A DNA stretch of 64,000 nt from Stutzerimonas kunmingensis (GTDB lineage: Bacteria; Pseudomonadota; Gammaproteobacteria; Pseudomonadales; Pseudomonadaceae), in assembly GCF_002929225.1 (NCBI RefSeq), contig NZ_PISM01000014.1:771411-835410 (forward strand), given 5' to 3'. The translations under genes were made by a program, and so were the position numbers. The notes under the pieces are model-generated. The model did not search any database. It had not been told where the DNA came from and saw nothing but the letters and a program-made list of their open reading frames with translations. Shown here piece by piece: positions 57,261 to 64,000 of this stretch; the first letter of the stretch is position 1, and the number at the start of each line of letters is the position of its first letter.

Positions 57261-58604
57261 ATGCGAAAAGTAGGTGTTCACGAAATCATCGATAACGCGC
57301 GCTTCAGCCGCTTCCATTGGCTCGTCGTGTGCCTCTGCGCACTGCTGCTGATCTTCGACGGCTACGACCTGTTCATCTATGGCGTAGTGCTGCCGGTGAT
57401 CATGAAGGAATGGGGGCTGACCCCGCTGGAAGCTGGTGCGCTGGGTAGTTACGCGCTGTTCGGGATGATGTTCGGCGCGTTGGTCTTCGGCACCCTGGCT
57501 GACCGCATCGGTCGCAAGAAAGGCATTGCCATCTGCTTCGTGCTGTTCAGCGGCGCCACCGTGCTCAACGGCTTCGCCAGCACACCGACTGAGTTCGGCA
57601 TCTTCCGCTTTCTCGCCGGCCTCGGCTGCGGCGGGTTGATGCCCAACGTGGTGGCGCTGATGAACGAATACGCGCCGAAGAAGCTGCGCAGCACGCTGGT
57701 GGCGGTCATGTTCAGCGGCTACTCGCTGGGCGGCATGCTGTCGGCCGGCCTCGGAATCTACATGCTGCCGCGCTTCGGCTGGGAAGCGATGTTCTTCGCC
57801 GCCGCGGTGCCGCTGCTGTTGTTGCCGGTGATCCTCTGGTATCTGCCGGAGTCGGTGGGTTTCCTCGTCCGCCAGGGCCGCGGTGAGCAGGCCCGTGCGT
57901 TGCTGAACAAGGTCGACCCAAGTCGCCAGCTGACAGCGGACGATGAGCTGGTGATGACCGATGTGAAGGGCAAGAGCGCTTCGGTGCTGGAGCTGTTTCG
58001 CGACGGCCGTGGCGTGCGCACCTTCTCCCTGTGGCTGGCGTTCTTCTGCTGCCTGCTGATGGTTTACGCGCTGGGTTCATGGCTGCCGAAACTGATGGCC
58101 AACGCGGGTTACAGCCTGGGCTCCAGCCTGTCGTTCCTGCTGGCACTGAATTTCGGGGGAATGGCTGGCGCGATTCTCGGCGGCTGGCTGGGCGATCGCT
58201 ACAACCTGTCCAAGGTAGTGGTGGTGTTCTTCGCCGTGTCGGTGGCCTCGATCAGCCTGCTTGGCTTCAAGACCCCGATGCCGGTGCTGTACACCCTGAT
58301 CTTCATCGCCGGCGCCACGGTGATCGGCACGCAGATCCTGCTGTACGCGACCGCTGCACAGTTCTATGGCCTGTCGATCCGCTCCACCGGGCTTGGCTGG
58401 GCCTCGGGAATTGGCCGCAACGGCGCCATCGTCGGCCCGCTGCTGGGTGGTGCGTTGCTGGGCATCAACCTGCCGCTGCAGCTCAACTTCATGGCCTTCG
58501 CCGTGCCGGGCGTCGTCGCCGCACTGGCCATGACCGCCTTCGCCATCTCCAGCAAGCGCAGCCCGGAAGCCGCACCAGTCGTGCTGTCGGCGGCCAAGGC
58601 GTGA
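57261..58604 (+). CDS. benK: Benzoate MFS transporter
   Basis: A 447-residue major facilitator with 12 hydrophobic helices of the aromatic acid:H+ symporter family (AAHS). The family signature is present (DGYDLFIYGVVLPVIMKEW in helix 1, GTLADRIGRKKG after helix 2, GLGCGGLMPNVVALMNEY). BenK imports benzoate. The start MRKVGVHEII at 57261 follows an AGAGAG site; an in-frame ATG 18 codons upstream is less likely. A relaxed A-rich stretch (AACAAAAACAATAG, 57236-57249) precedes the ribosome-binding site. It is 104 bases after benD. Confidence 0.94.
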   Translation: MRKVGVHEIIDNARFSRFHWLVVCLCALLLIFDGYDLFIYGVVLPVIMKEWGLTPLEAGALGSYALFGMMFGALVFGTLADRIGRKKGIAICFVLFSGATVLNGFASTPTEFGIFRFLAGLGCGGLMPNVVALMNEYAPKKLRSTLVAVMFSGYSLGGMLSAGLGIYMLPRFGWEAMFFAAAVPLLLLPVILWYLPESVGFLVRQGRGEQARALLNKVDPSRQLTADDELVMTDVKGKSASVLELFRDGRGVRTFSLWLAFFCCLLMVYALGSWLPKLMANAGYSLGSSLSFLLALNFGGMAGAILGGWLGDRYNLSKVVVVFFAVSVASISLLGFKTPMPVLYTLIFIAGATVIGTQILLYATAAQFYGLSIRSTGLGWASGIGRNGAIVGPLLGGALLGINLPLQLNFMAFAVPGVVAALAMTAFAISSKRSPEAAPVVLSAAKA

Positions 58605-58633
58605 ACCCTGACATTGGTAAATCGGAAATCGAT

Positions 58634-59755
58634 ATGAGCCCCATCCTGATCGAAAGCATCCAGGCAATCGTCGTCGACCTGCCGACCATCCGCCCGCACA
58701 AGCTGGCGATGCACACCATGCAGCAACAGACGCTGGTGATCATCCGTGTGCAGTGCAGCGACGGCATCGAAGGTATCGGTGAGTCCACCACCATCGGTGG
58801 TCTGGCCTACGGCAACGAGAGCCCAGAAAGCATCAAGCAGAACATCGACAGCCACCTCGGCCCGCTGCTCGTGGGGCAGGATGCGGCGAATATCAACGCC
58901 GCCATGCTGCGGCTGGACAAGGCGGCGAAGGGCAACACCTTCGCCAAGTCCGGCCTGGAAAGCGCGCTGCTGGATGCCCAGGGCAAGCGCTTCGGGCTGC
59001 CGGTCAGCGAGCTGCTCGGCGGCCGCGTGCGCGACAGCCTGGAAGTCGCCTGGACCCTGGCCAGCGGTGACACAGCGAGTGACATCGAGGAGGCCGAGCG
59101 CATGCTCGATATCCGCCGCCATCGCATCTTCAAGCTGAAGATCGGCGCTGGCGAAGTGAATGCCGACCTCAAGCACGTCATCGCCATCAAGCAGGCCCTT
59201 GGCGAGCGCGCCAGTGTGCGCGTCGATGTCAATCAGGCATGGGACGAGTCGGTGGCGCTGCGTGCCTGCCGCATCCTCGGCGACAACGGTATCGACCTGA
59301 TCGAACAGCCGATCTCGCGGATCAACCGCGGCGGGCAGATTCGCCTGAACCAGCGCAGCCCGGCACCGATCATGGCCGACGAATCCATCGAGAGCGTCGA
59401 AGATGCCTTCAGCCTGGCCGCCGACGGCGCCGCAAGCATCTTCGCCCTGAAGATCGCCAAGAACGGCGGCCCGCGTGCCGTATTGCGCACTGCGCAGATG
59501 GCCGAGGCAGCCGGTATCGCGCTGTATGGCGGCACCATGCTCGAAGGCGCCATCGGCACCCTGGCCTCGGCGCATGCCTTCGTCACCCTCAATAAGTTGA
59601 CCTGGGGCACCGAACTGTTCGGCCCGCTGCTGCTCACCGAAGAAATCGTCGCCGAGCCGCCGGTCTACCGCGACTTCCATCTGGAAGTGCCGCGCACGCC
59701 GGGCCTTGGCCTGACCCTCGACGAAGAGCGCCTGGCGTTCTTCAGTCGCACGTAA
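58634..59755 (+). CDS. catB: Muconate cycloisomerase
   Basis: A 373-residue enolase-superfamily enzyme converting cis,cis-muconate to muconolactone. The catalytic pair Lys167/Lys169 lies in IFKLKIGAG, and metal ligands follow in RVDVNQAW, LIEQPISR and ADESIES. The N-terminal capping domain (to about residue 130) is complete. Here catB is preceded by benK after 29 bases with no divergent catR, unlike many pseudomonads, so it is probably read from the ben promoter. GGAAATC precedes the ATG. Confidence 0.96.
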   Translation: MSPILIESIQAIVVDLPTIRPHKLAMHTMQQQTLVIIRVQCSDGIEGIGESTTIGGLAYGNESPESIKQNIDSHLGPLLVGQDAANINAAMLRLDKAAKGNTFAKSGLESALLDAQGKRFGLPVSELLGGRVRDSLEVAWTLASGDTASDIEEAERMLDIRRHRIFKLKIGAGEVNADLKHVIAIKQALGERASVRVDVNQAWDESVALRACRILGDNGIDLIEQPISRINRGGQIRLNQRSPAPIMADESIESVEDAFSLAADGAASIFALKIAKNGGPRAVLRTAQMAEAAGIALYGGTMLEGAIGTLASAHAFVTLNKLTWGTELFGPLLLTEEIVAEPPVYRDFHLEVPRTPGLGLTLDEERLAFFSRT

Positions 59756-59770
59756 CCGGAGGCTGAACTG

Positions 59771-60061
59771 ATGCTGTTCCACGTAAAGATGATCGTAAAA
59801 CTGCCCGTCGATATGGACCCCGGCAAGGCGTTCAAGCTGAAGGCTGACGAGAAGGAACTGGCCCAGGGCCTGATGCGTGAAGGCAAGTGGCGGCACCTCT
59901 GGCGCATCGCCGGCCAGTACGCCAACTACAGCGTGTTCGATGTGGCCAGCGTTCAGGAACTGCACGACACCCTGATGCAGCTCCCGCTGTTCCCCTATAT
60001 GGAGATCGAGGTCAATCCGCTGTGCCGGCATCCGTCCTCGATTCGTGAAGACGATAGCTGA
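59771..60061 (+). CDS. catC: Muconolactone delta-isomerase
   Basis: A 96-residue protein (MLFHVKMIVKLPVDMDPGKAF) with the ferredoxin-like fold of muconolactone isomerase. It converts muconolactone to 3-oxoadipate enol-lactone. Conserved segments are EKELAQGLMREGKWRHLWRIAGQYANYSVFDV and LPLFPYMEIEVNPLCRHPSS. It starts 15 bases after catB. A GC-rich hairpin lies between it and catA. Confidence 0.95.
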   Translation: MLFHVKMIVKLPVDMDPGKAFKLKADEKELAQGLMREGKWRHLWRIAGQYANYSVFDVASVQELHDTLMQLPLFPYMEIEVNPLCRHPSSIREDDS

Positions 60062-60075
60062 TCGAACCTGAAAAA

Positions 60076-60093
60076 GGCCGGTGTGCGCCGGCC
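60076..60093 (+). other. GC-rich hairpin between catC and catA
   Basis: A perfect 6-bp palindromic stem GGCCGG / CCGGCC with a six-base loop, preceded by A5 but not followed by T. It may protect the catBC transcript 3' end after processing or slow read-through into catA. Confidence 0.45.
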
Positions 60094-60135
60094 AATCAAC
60101 CCGCGTCACCACAACTACAAGACGAGGCCTGAGCC

Positions 60136-61074
60136 ATGACTGTGAAAATCTCCCATTCCCCGGAAATCCAGAAGTTCTTCAAGGAAGCCAGCGGCTTCAA
60201 CAATGACGAAGGCAGCCGCCGCATGAAGACGGTGGTCAACCGCATCCTGATCGATACCGCGAAGATCATCGAGGATCTGGAAATCACCCAGGATGAGTTC
60301 TGGAAAGCGGTGGACTACCTGAATCGTCTGGGCGGCCGCCACGAGGCAGGCCTGCTGGTCGCTGGTCTCGGTCTGGAGCATTTTCTCGATTTGCTGGAGG
60401 ATGCCAAGGACGAACAGCATGGCCTGACTGGCGGCACGCCGCGCACCATCGAAGGTCCGCTGTATGTGGCCGGCGCGCCGATCGCTCAGGGCGTGACACG
60501 CATGGACGACGGCAGCGAGGATGATGTTGCCACGACGATGTTCCTGCAGGGTCGCGTCACCGGCCCGGACGGCAAGCCACTTGCCGGTGCAGTAGTCGAC
60601 CTGTGGCACGCAAACACCAAGGGCAACTATTCCTACTTCGACAAGAGCCAGTCCGACTACAACCTGCGTCGGCGCATCGTCACCGACGAGAACGGCTGTT
60701 ACCGCGCGCGCAGCATCGTGCCTTCCGGCTATGGCTGCTCGCCCGACGGTCCGACCCAGGAGGTGCTCGACACCCTCGGCCGCCACGGCCAGCGTCCGGC
60801 GCACATCCATTTCTTCATCTCCGCGCCGGGCTATCGCCATCTGACTACCCAGATCAACCTGGCCGGCGACAAGTACTTGTGGGACGACTTCGCTTACGCA
60901 ACTCGCGACGGGCTGGTCGGTGACATTCACTTCATTGATGAAGCCGAGGCCGCACGCAACCGCGGTGTGCAAGGCCGCTTCGCCGAGGTCGACTTCGACT
61001 TCCAGCTGCAGAAAGCGCCCGCGCCGAATGCCGAACAGCGCAGCTCGCGTCCGCGGGCTTTGCAGGAGGCGTAA
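60136..61074 (+). CDS. catA: Catechol 1,2-dioxygenase
   Basis: A 312-residue intradiol Fe(III) dioxygenase that splits catechol to cis,cis-muconate. The iron ligands are Tyr165 (KGNYSYFD), Tyr199 (PSGYGCSP), His223 and His225 (RPAHIHFFISAPGYRH). The N-terminal helical dimerisation domain (about 1-100) is complete. It follows catC in the same direction, 74 bases downstream, giving the order catBCA. A near match to the Crc motif (AACTACAA) lies before its GACGAGG site. Confidence 0.96.
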   Translation: MTVKISHSPEIQKFFKEASGFNNDEGSRRMKTVVNRILIDTAKIIEDLEITQDEFWKAVDYLNRLGGRHEAGLLVAGLGLEHFLDLLEDAKDEQHGLTGGTPRTIEGPLYVAGAPIAQGVTRMDDGSEDDVATTMFLQGRVTGPDGKPLAGAVVDLWHANTKGNYSYFDKSQSDYNLRRRIVTDENGCYRARSIVPSGYGCSPDGPTQEVLDTLGRHGQRPAHIHFFISAPGYRHLTTQINLAGDKYLWDDFAYATRDGLVGDIHFIDEAEAARNRGVQGRFAEVDFDFQLQKAPAPNAEQRSSRPRALQEA

Positions 61075-61233
61075 GGCAGGCATGTCGGCGCCAGCCACGG
61101 ATGGCTCTGCCGCGCCAACAATTAATGCGGTGCGGCGTGTCCCGCTGCGTTGTCGAGCCACTGAAACGATACACCTACAAAAAGAGCCGTCCGGACACTG
61201 TCACGGATAGCCAGGCCTGACTTGCGAGGCTTC

Positions 61234-62439
61234 ATGAAGACGCTACTCAGAGACTGTTCGCTTTCTGCCGTGGTCGCGGGATTCATCGCGACGGTAATCT
61301 CGTACGCCGGCCCCCTGGTGATCATCTTCCAGGCAGCCAAGGCGGGTGGGTTGCCCCAAGACGTACTGTCGTCATGGGTCTGGACGATCTCCATCGGCAG
61401 CGGCGTGCTCGGCATTCTGCTAAGCCTGCGCTATAAAGTGCCGATCATCATTGCCTGGTCCGCGCCGGGCTCGGCGCTGCTGGTCACCATGCTGCCCGAC
61501 ATCACGCTGAATGAGGCTGTCGGTGCCTATGTCGTCACCAGCGTGGTGGTGCTGTTGGTGGGCCTATCAGGTGCATTCGACCGCATCATCAACCGCCTGC
61601 CGGCCGCGATTGCCGCAGGCATGCTCGCGGGGATCCTGTTCCGCTTCGGGACTGGCCTGTTCATCTCCATAAAGGAACAGCCCTGGCTGGTGCTGGCGAT
61701 GTTCGCCACCTATCTGGCGTTCAAGCGGGCCTTGCCTCGCTACGCGGTGCTCGCGGTGCTGGTTGTCGGCGTAACGATCACCGTCGCCTCTGGCGAATTG
61801 CAAAGCGAGGCCCTGGTGATCGGCTTGGCGACGCCGATGTGGATCGCCCCCGAGTTCAGTTGGCAGGTGATGCTGAATATCGCCTTTCCGCTGGTGATGG
61901 TGGCGCTGACCGGGCAATTCGTTCCGGGCATGGCTGTTCTGCGCAACGACGGCTACAGCACGCCGGCCAGCCCGTTGATCAGCAGCAGCGCATTGGGTTC
62001 GTTGCTGCTGGCGCCCTTCGGTTGCCACGGGCTGAACCTTGCTGCAATCACAGCAGCGATCTGCACGGGCCGGGAAGCTCACGAGAATCCGGCGAAGCGT
62101 TACGTTGCGGGCGTATCGGGCGGTGTCTTCTATCTGTTGCTCGGGGTATTCGGCGCGACGCTGGTCTCCATCTTCACCGCATTTCCCCCGGCTCTGATCG
62201 CAGCCCTGGCCGGTCTGGCACTACTGGCCGCAATTGGCGGCGCGCTGAGTGCCGCGATGGCAATGCCCGCAGACCGTGAGGCTGCCTTGATCACCTTTCT
62301 GGTGACGGCATCCGGTATGTCGTTCCTCGACCTGTCCGCGGCGTTCTGGGGGCTGATCTTCGGCATTGCTGCCCATCTCTTCTTGACGCTTCGCCCCGTA
62401 GCGGCAAATCCCGCGGAGGAGCGACAGCCGGCCCGCTGA
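61234..62439 (+). CDS. benE: Benzoate/H+ symporter BenE family
   Basis: A 401-residue inner-membrane protein with about 12 hydrophobic segments of the BenE family (MKTLLRDCSLSAVVAGFIATVISYAGPLVIIFQAAKAGG). Conserved features include PIIIAWSAPGSALLVT and FGCHGLNLAAITAAICTGREAHENPAKRYVAG. BenE is a second benzoate importer alongside BenK. GAGG six bases before the ATG at 61234 supports this start over a TTG four codons upstream. Confidence 0.93.
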   Translation: MKTLLRDCSLSAVVAGFIATVISYAGPLVIIFQAAKAGGLPQDVLSSWVWTISIGSGVLGILLSLRYKVPIIIAWSAPGSALLVTMLPDITLNEAVGAYVVTSVVVLLVGLSGAFDRIINRLPAAIAAGMLAGILFRFGTGLFISIKEQPWLVLAMFATYLAFKRALPRYAVLAVLVVGVTITVASGELQSEALVIGLATPMWIAPEFSWQVMLNIAFPLVMVALTGQFVPGMAVLRNDGYSTPASPLISSSALGSLLLAPFGCHGLNLAAITAAICTGREAHENPAKRYVAGVSGGVFYLLLGVFGATLVSIFTAFPPALIAALAGLALLAAIGGALSAAMAMPADREAALITFLVTASGMSFLDLSAAFWGLIFGIAAHLFLTLRPVAANPAEERQPAR

Positions 62440-62528
62440 CCTCGATTTTCGCGGCGCGACAACCGAGTAAACCCAACACGTAGTCCTCCCCGGCACCACG
62501 CCGGAGAGGTGGCTGCGTGCATCCAGAA

Positions 62529-62542
62529 AACAACAACAACAA
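62529..62542 (+). promoter_or_regulatory. Multiple overlapping Crc/Hfq motifs before the porin start
   Basis: AACAACAACAACAA contains three registers of AAYAAYAA in a row, immediately upstream of the AAGAGA ribosome-binding region of the OprD-family gene. It would be a strong Hfq/Crc landing site for catabolite repression. Confidence 0.65.
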
Positions 62543-62554
62543 GAGACGAATGCC

Positions 62555-63814
62555 ATGCAGAAACGATCAATCTCGAGACTTGCTCTGACCATTGCTGCCG
62601 CTTCCGCCGTGCCGTACGTGCATGCCGAGGCCGGTGGGTTCATCGAGGATGCGACTGCCACGCTACAGGCACGCAACTACTACTTCAGCCGCGACTTCTC
62701 GGATATCGAGGGGCCAAATCAGCAGTCGAAGGCGGAGGAGTGGGGGCAGGGATTCATTCTCAACTTCAAGTCCGGCTATACCCACGGCGCGGTTGGGGTA
62801 GGCGTCGATGCAATCGGGATGCTGGGAGTAAAGCTCGACAGCAGTCTTGATCGGGCGGGGACGGGGCTCTTGCCGGTGGCTGATGATGGCCGGGGAGCGG
62901 ATGATTACAGCCGTCTGGGTGCTGCGCTGAAAGTGCGAGTCTCGAGCACTGAATTGCGGATTGGCGAGCTACAGCCAAATCTCCCGGTGTTGACCTTCAG
63001 CGACATTCGCCTGCTACCGCCTACTTATCAGGGCGTCAGTTTCGTTTCCAACGAGATCGCCGGCCTTACCTTGCATGGTGGACACCTGCGCTCGACCAGC
63101 CTTCGCAATGAAGCGGGTGATGACCGGATGCGTGCGATGCTGGGCCGCACGCCGCAAGCGGGGTTCAGCGATGCATTCAACTATGCTGGCGGCGATTATG
63201 CGTTGAATGCCAAGCGGACGTCGCTGAGTGCCTGGTACGCTCAGCTTGAAGACATATATAACCAGCGCTTCCTTGGTCTGAAGCACAGCGAGCCACTGGG
63301 CAGCTGGACGCTTGGCGCCAACCTGGGCTTCTATGACTCGCAGGAAGATGGCAGCAAGCTTGCGGGAGAGATTGATAATCGGGCGTTCTATTCGCTGCTA
63401 TCTGCCAGGCAAGGCGGCCACACATTCTATGTCGGCTACCAGGCAATGTTCGGGGACAGCGCTTTTCCTCGGGTCTTCGCCAACATAACGCCGCTCGGCA
63501 ACGAGGTGCCAACCTACGAGTTCGCCGAAAAGGATGAGCGTTCCTGGCAGGCGCGGTACGACTACGATTTCGCCGCGGTCGGCGTTCCGGGCCTGGTTGC
63601 AACGGTGCGCTATATCTCGAGCGATAACGTCGATACGGATCGGGGCTTCGAGGGTACCGCTCATGAACGCGACCTGGACATCAGCTATACGATTCAGAGC
63701 GGTCCGCTGAAGAACGTCGGCATTCGTATCCGCAATGTTGCAGCACGCTCTAACTACCGCAGTGACATTGATGAGAACCGGTTAATCCTCAGCTATACAT
63801 TGGCGCTGTTCTGA
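62555..63814 (+). CDS. benF: OprD-family outer-membrane porin of the benzoate cluster (BenF-like)
   Basis: A 419-residue OprD/OccK-type specific porin. Signal peptide [24 protein letters not shown], then [53 protein letters not shown], the family start, and [28 protein letters not shown]. It ends SYTLALF with a terminal Phe. It should let benzoate cross the outer membrane. Position at the end of the ben/cat island supports this, although other OprD proteins take related acids. The symbol is therefore tentative. Confidence 0.88.
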   Translation: MQKRSISRLALTIAAASAVPYVHAEAGGFIEDATATLQARNYYFSRDFSDIEGPNQQSKAEEWGQGFILNFKSGYTHGAVGVGVDAIGMLGVKLDSSLDRAGTGLLPVADDGRGADDYSRLGAALKVRVSSTELRIGELQPNLPVLTFSDIRLLPPTYQGVSFVSNEIAGLTLHGGHLRSTSLRNEAGDDRMRAMLGRTPQAGFSDAFNYAGGDYALNAKRTSLSAWYAQLEDIYNQRFLGLKHSEPLGSWTLGANLGFYDSQEDGSKLAGEIDNRAFYSLLSARQGGHTFYVGYQAMFGDSAFPRVFANITPLGNEVPTYEFAEKDERSWQARYDYDFAAVGVPGLVATVRYISSDNVDTDRGFEGTAHERDLDISYTIQSGPLKNVGIRIRNVAARSNYRSDIDENRLILSYTLALF

Positions 63815-63852
63815 GTAGCAGATCGCCACCTTGGCAGACATAGGAGGGGGCA

Positions 63853-63868
63853 GCCAGAGAAATCTGGC
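63853..63868 (+). other. GNRA-capped hairpin after the porin gene
   Basis: GCCAGA-GAAA-TCTGGC forms a 6-bp stem with a GAAA tetraloop 38 bases after the porin stop. No T run follows, so it is a weak terminator at best. Confidence 0.45.
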
Positions 63869-63886
63869 CTAAGTGGAAATAAACGG

Positions 63887-63914
63887 TTGACGTTGATTTT
63901 CAGGCTCCTATAAT
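63887..63914 (+). promoter_or_regulatory. Strong sigma70 promoter, rRNA/tRNA-operon-like
   Basis: TTGACG (63887-63892), a 16-base spacer and a perfect TATAAT (63909-63914), followed by the GC-rich discriminator GCGCAC. An AT-rich stretch (GGAAATAAACGG) lies upstream. A second possible -35, TTGCAC, lies at 63983-63988 in a similar AAATAAAAGGG context and runs off the window. No gene follows within 86 bases, which fits a stable-RNA operon leader. Confidence 0.6.
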
Positions 63915-64000
63915 GCGCACCACTTCCGGCGCAGTCCTTAAGCAAAATCTCTTGTAAATCAAAAGGTTAGCGAAATAAAAGGGTTGCACGGATGGCGGAT

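Noticed and set aside
58364..60112. Antisense frame opposite catB and catC
   Set aside because: Shadow of high-GC third positions; both enzymes on the plus strand have intact active sites.

Overview
The window is a contiguous piece of a GC-rich gammaproteobacterial chromosome, most like a member of the Pseudomonas stutzeri group (Stutzerimonas). The basis is gene content and order as I recall them from pseudomonads (gacS - argP - cysM - rlmD - relA - mazG; ABC pair - queF - mlaA - PilZ - rssB - rssC - tal - dusA; ben/cat genes), dense coding and pseudomonad-type REP elements. No search could be run, so the species is an inference. No prophage, insertion sequence, CRISPR array or conjugative element is visible.

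Layout. 1-9.4 kb: end of dapE, tcdA, a phosphate-porin-like gene, small envelope and hypothetical genes, periplasmic ppiA, a LysR regulator and a DEAD-box helicase. 9.4-18 kb: a gene remnant, a LysR regulator, a DUF1127 gene, a TauE-type exporter, a haem-binding DUF3365 protein, mnmC, gacS and a TRIC-like channel. 18-26.4 kb: argP, cysM, rlmD, relA, mazG bracketed by inverted repeats, a DUF2058 gene and two small genes. 26.4-32.8 kb: a four-gene DNA-repair cassette on the minus strand (exonuclease, ATP-dependent ligase, Lhr-type helicase, PdeM endonuclease). In it the Lhr start is displaced by in-frame palindromic repeats. 32.8-40.9 kb: fadE, an MscS channel, a rhodanese with a 31-codon membrane microgene in front, tRNA-Ser(GGA), an HD-GYP protein and a crotonase. 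41-43.6 kb: a shortened arginine-succinyltransferase locus (aruC, a PA0900-like gene, astE) lacking the middle pathway genes. 43.7-51.9 kb: ABC exporter, queF, mlaA, PilZ, rssB/rssC, tal, dusA.

52.1-63.8 kb is a compact benzoate-to-muconolactone island on the plus strand: benR, benABCD, benK, catBCA, benE and an OprD-family porin. Benzoate would enter through the porin and the BenK/BenE transporters, be dihydroxylated by BenABC, be converted to catechol by BenD, and be cleaved and cycloisomerised by CatA, CatB and CatC. A two-site BenR/XylS-type operator lies upstream of benA. Exact Crc/Hfq-type A-rich motifs sit at the benA and porin ribosome-binding regions. As sequenced, benA carries a one-base deletion that stops it at codon 48, so the first enzyme would be inactive unless this is a sequencing error. 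The right edge holds a strong sigma70 promoter resembling an rRNA or tRNA operon promoter.

I found no clearly new multi-gene system. The most unusual items are the repeat-built N-terminus of Lhr, the benA lesion, the mazG-flanking repeats, the contracted arginine locus, and two or three very small genes.
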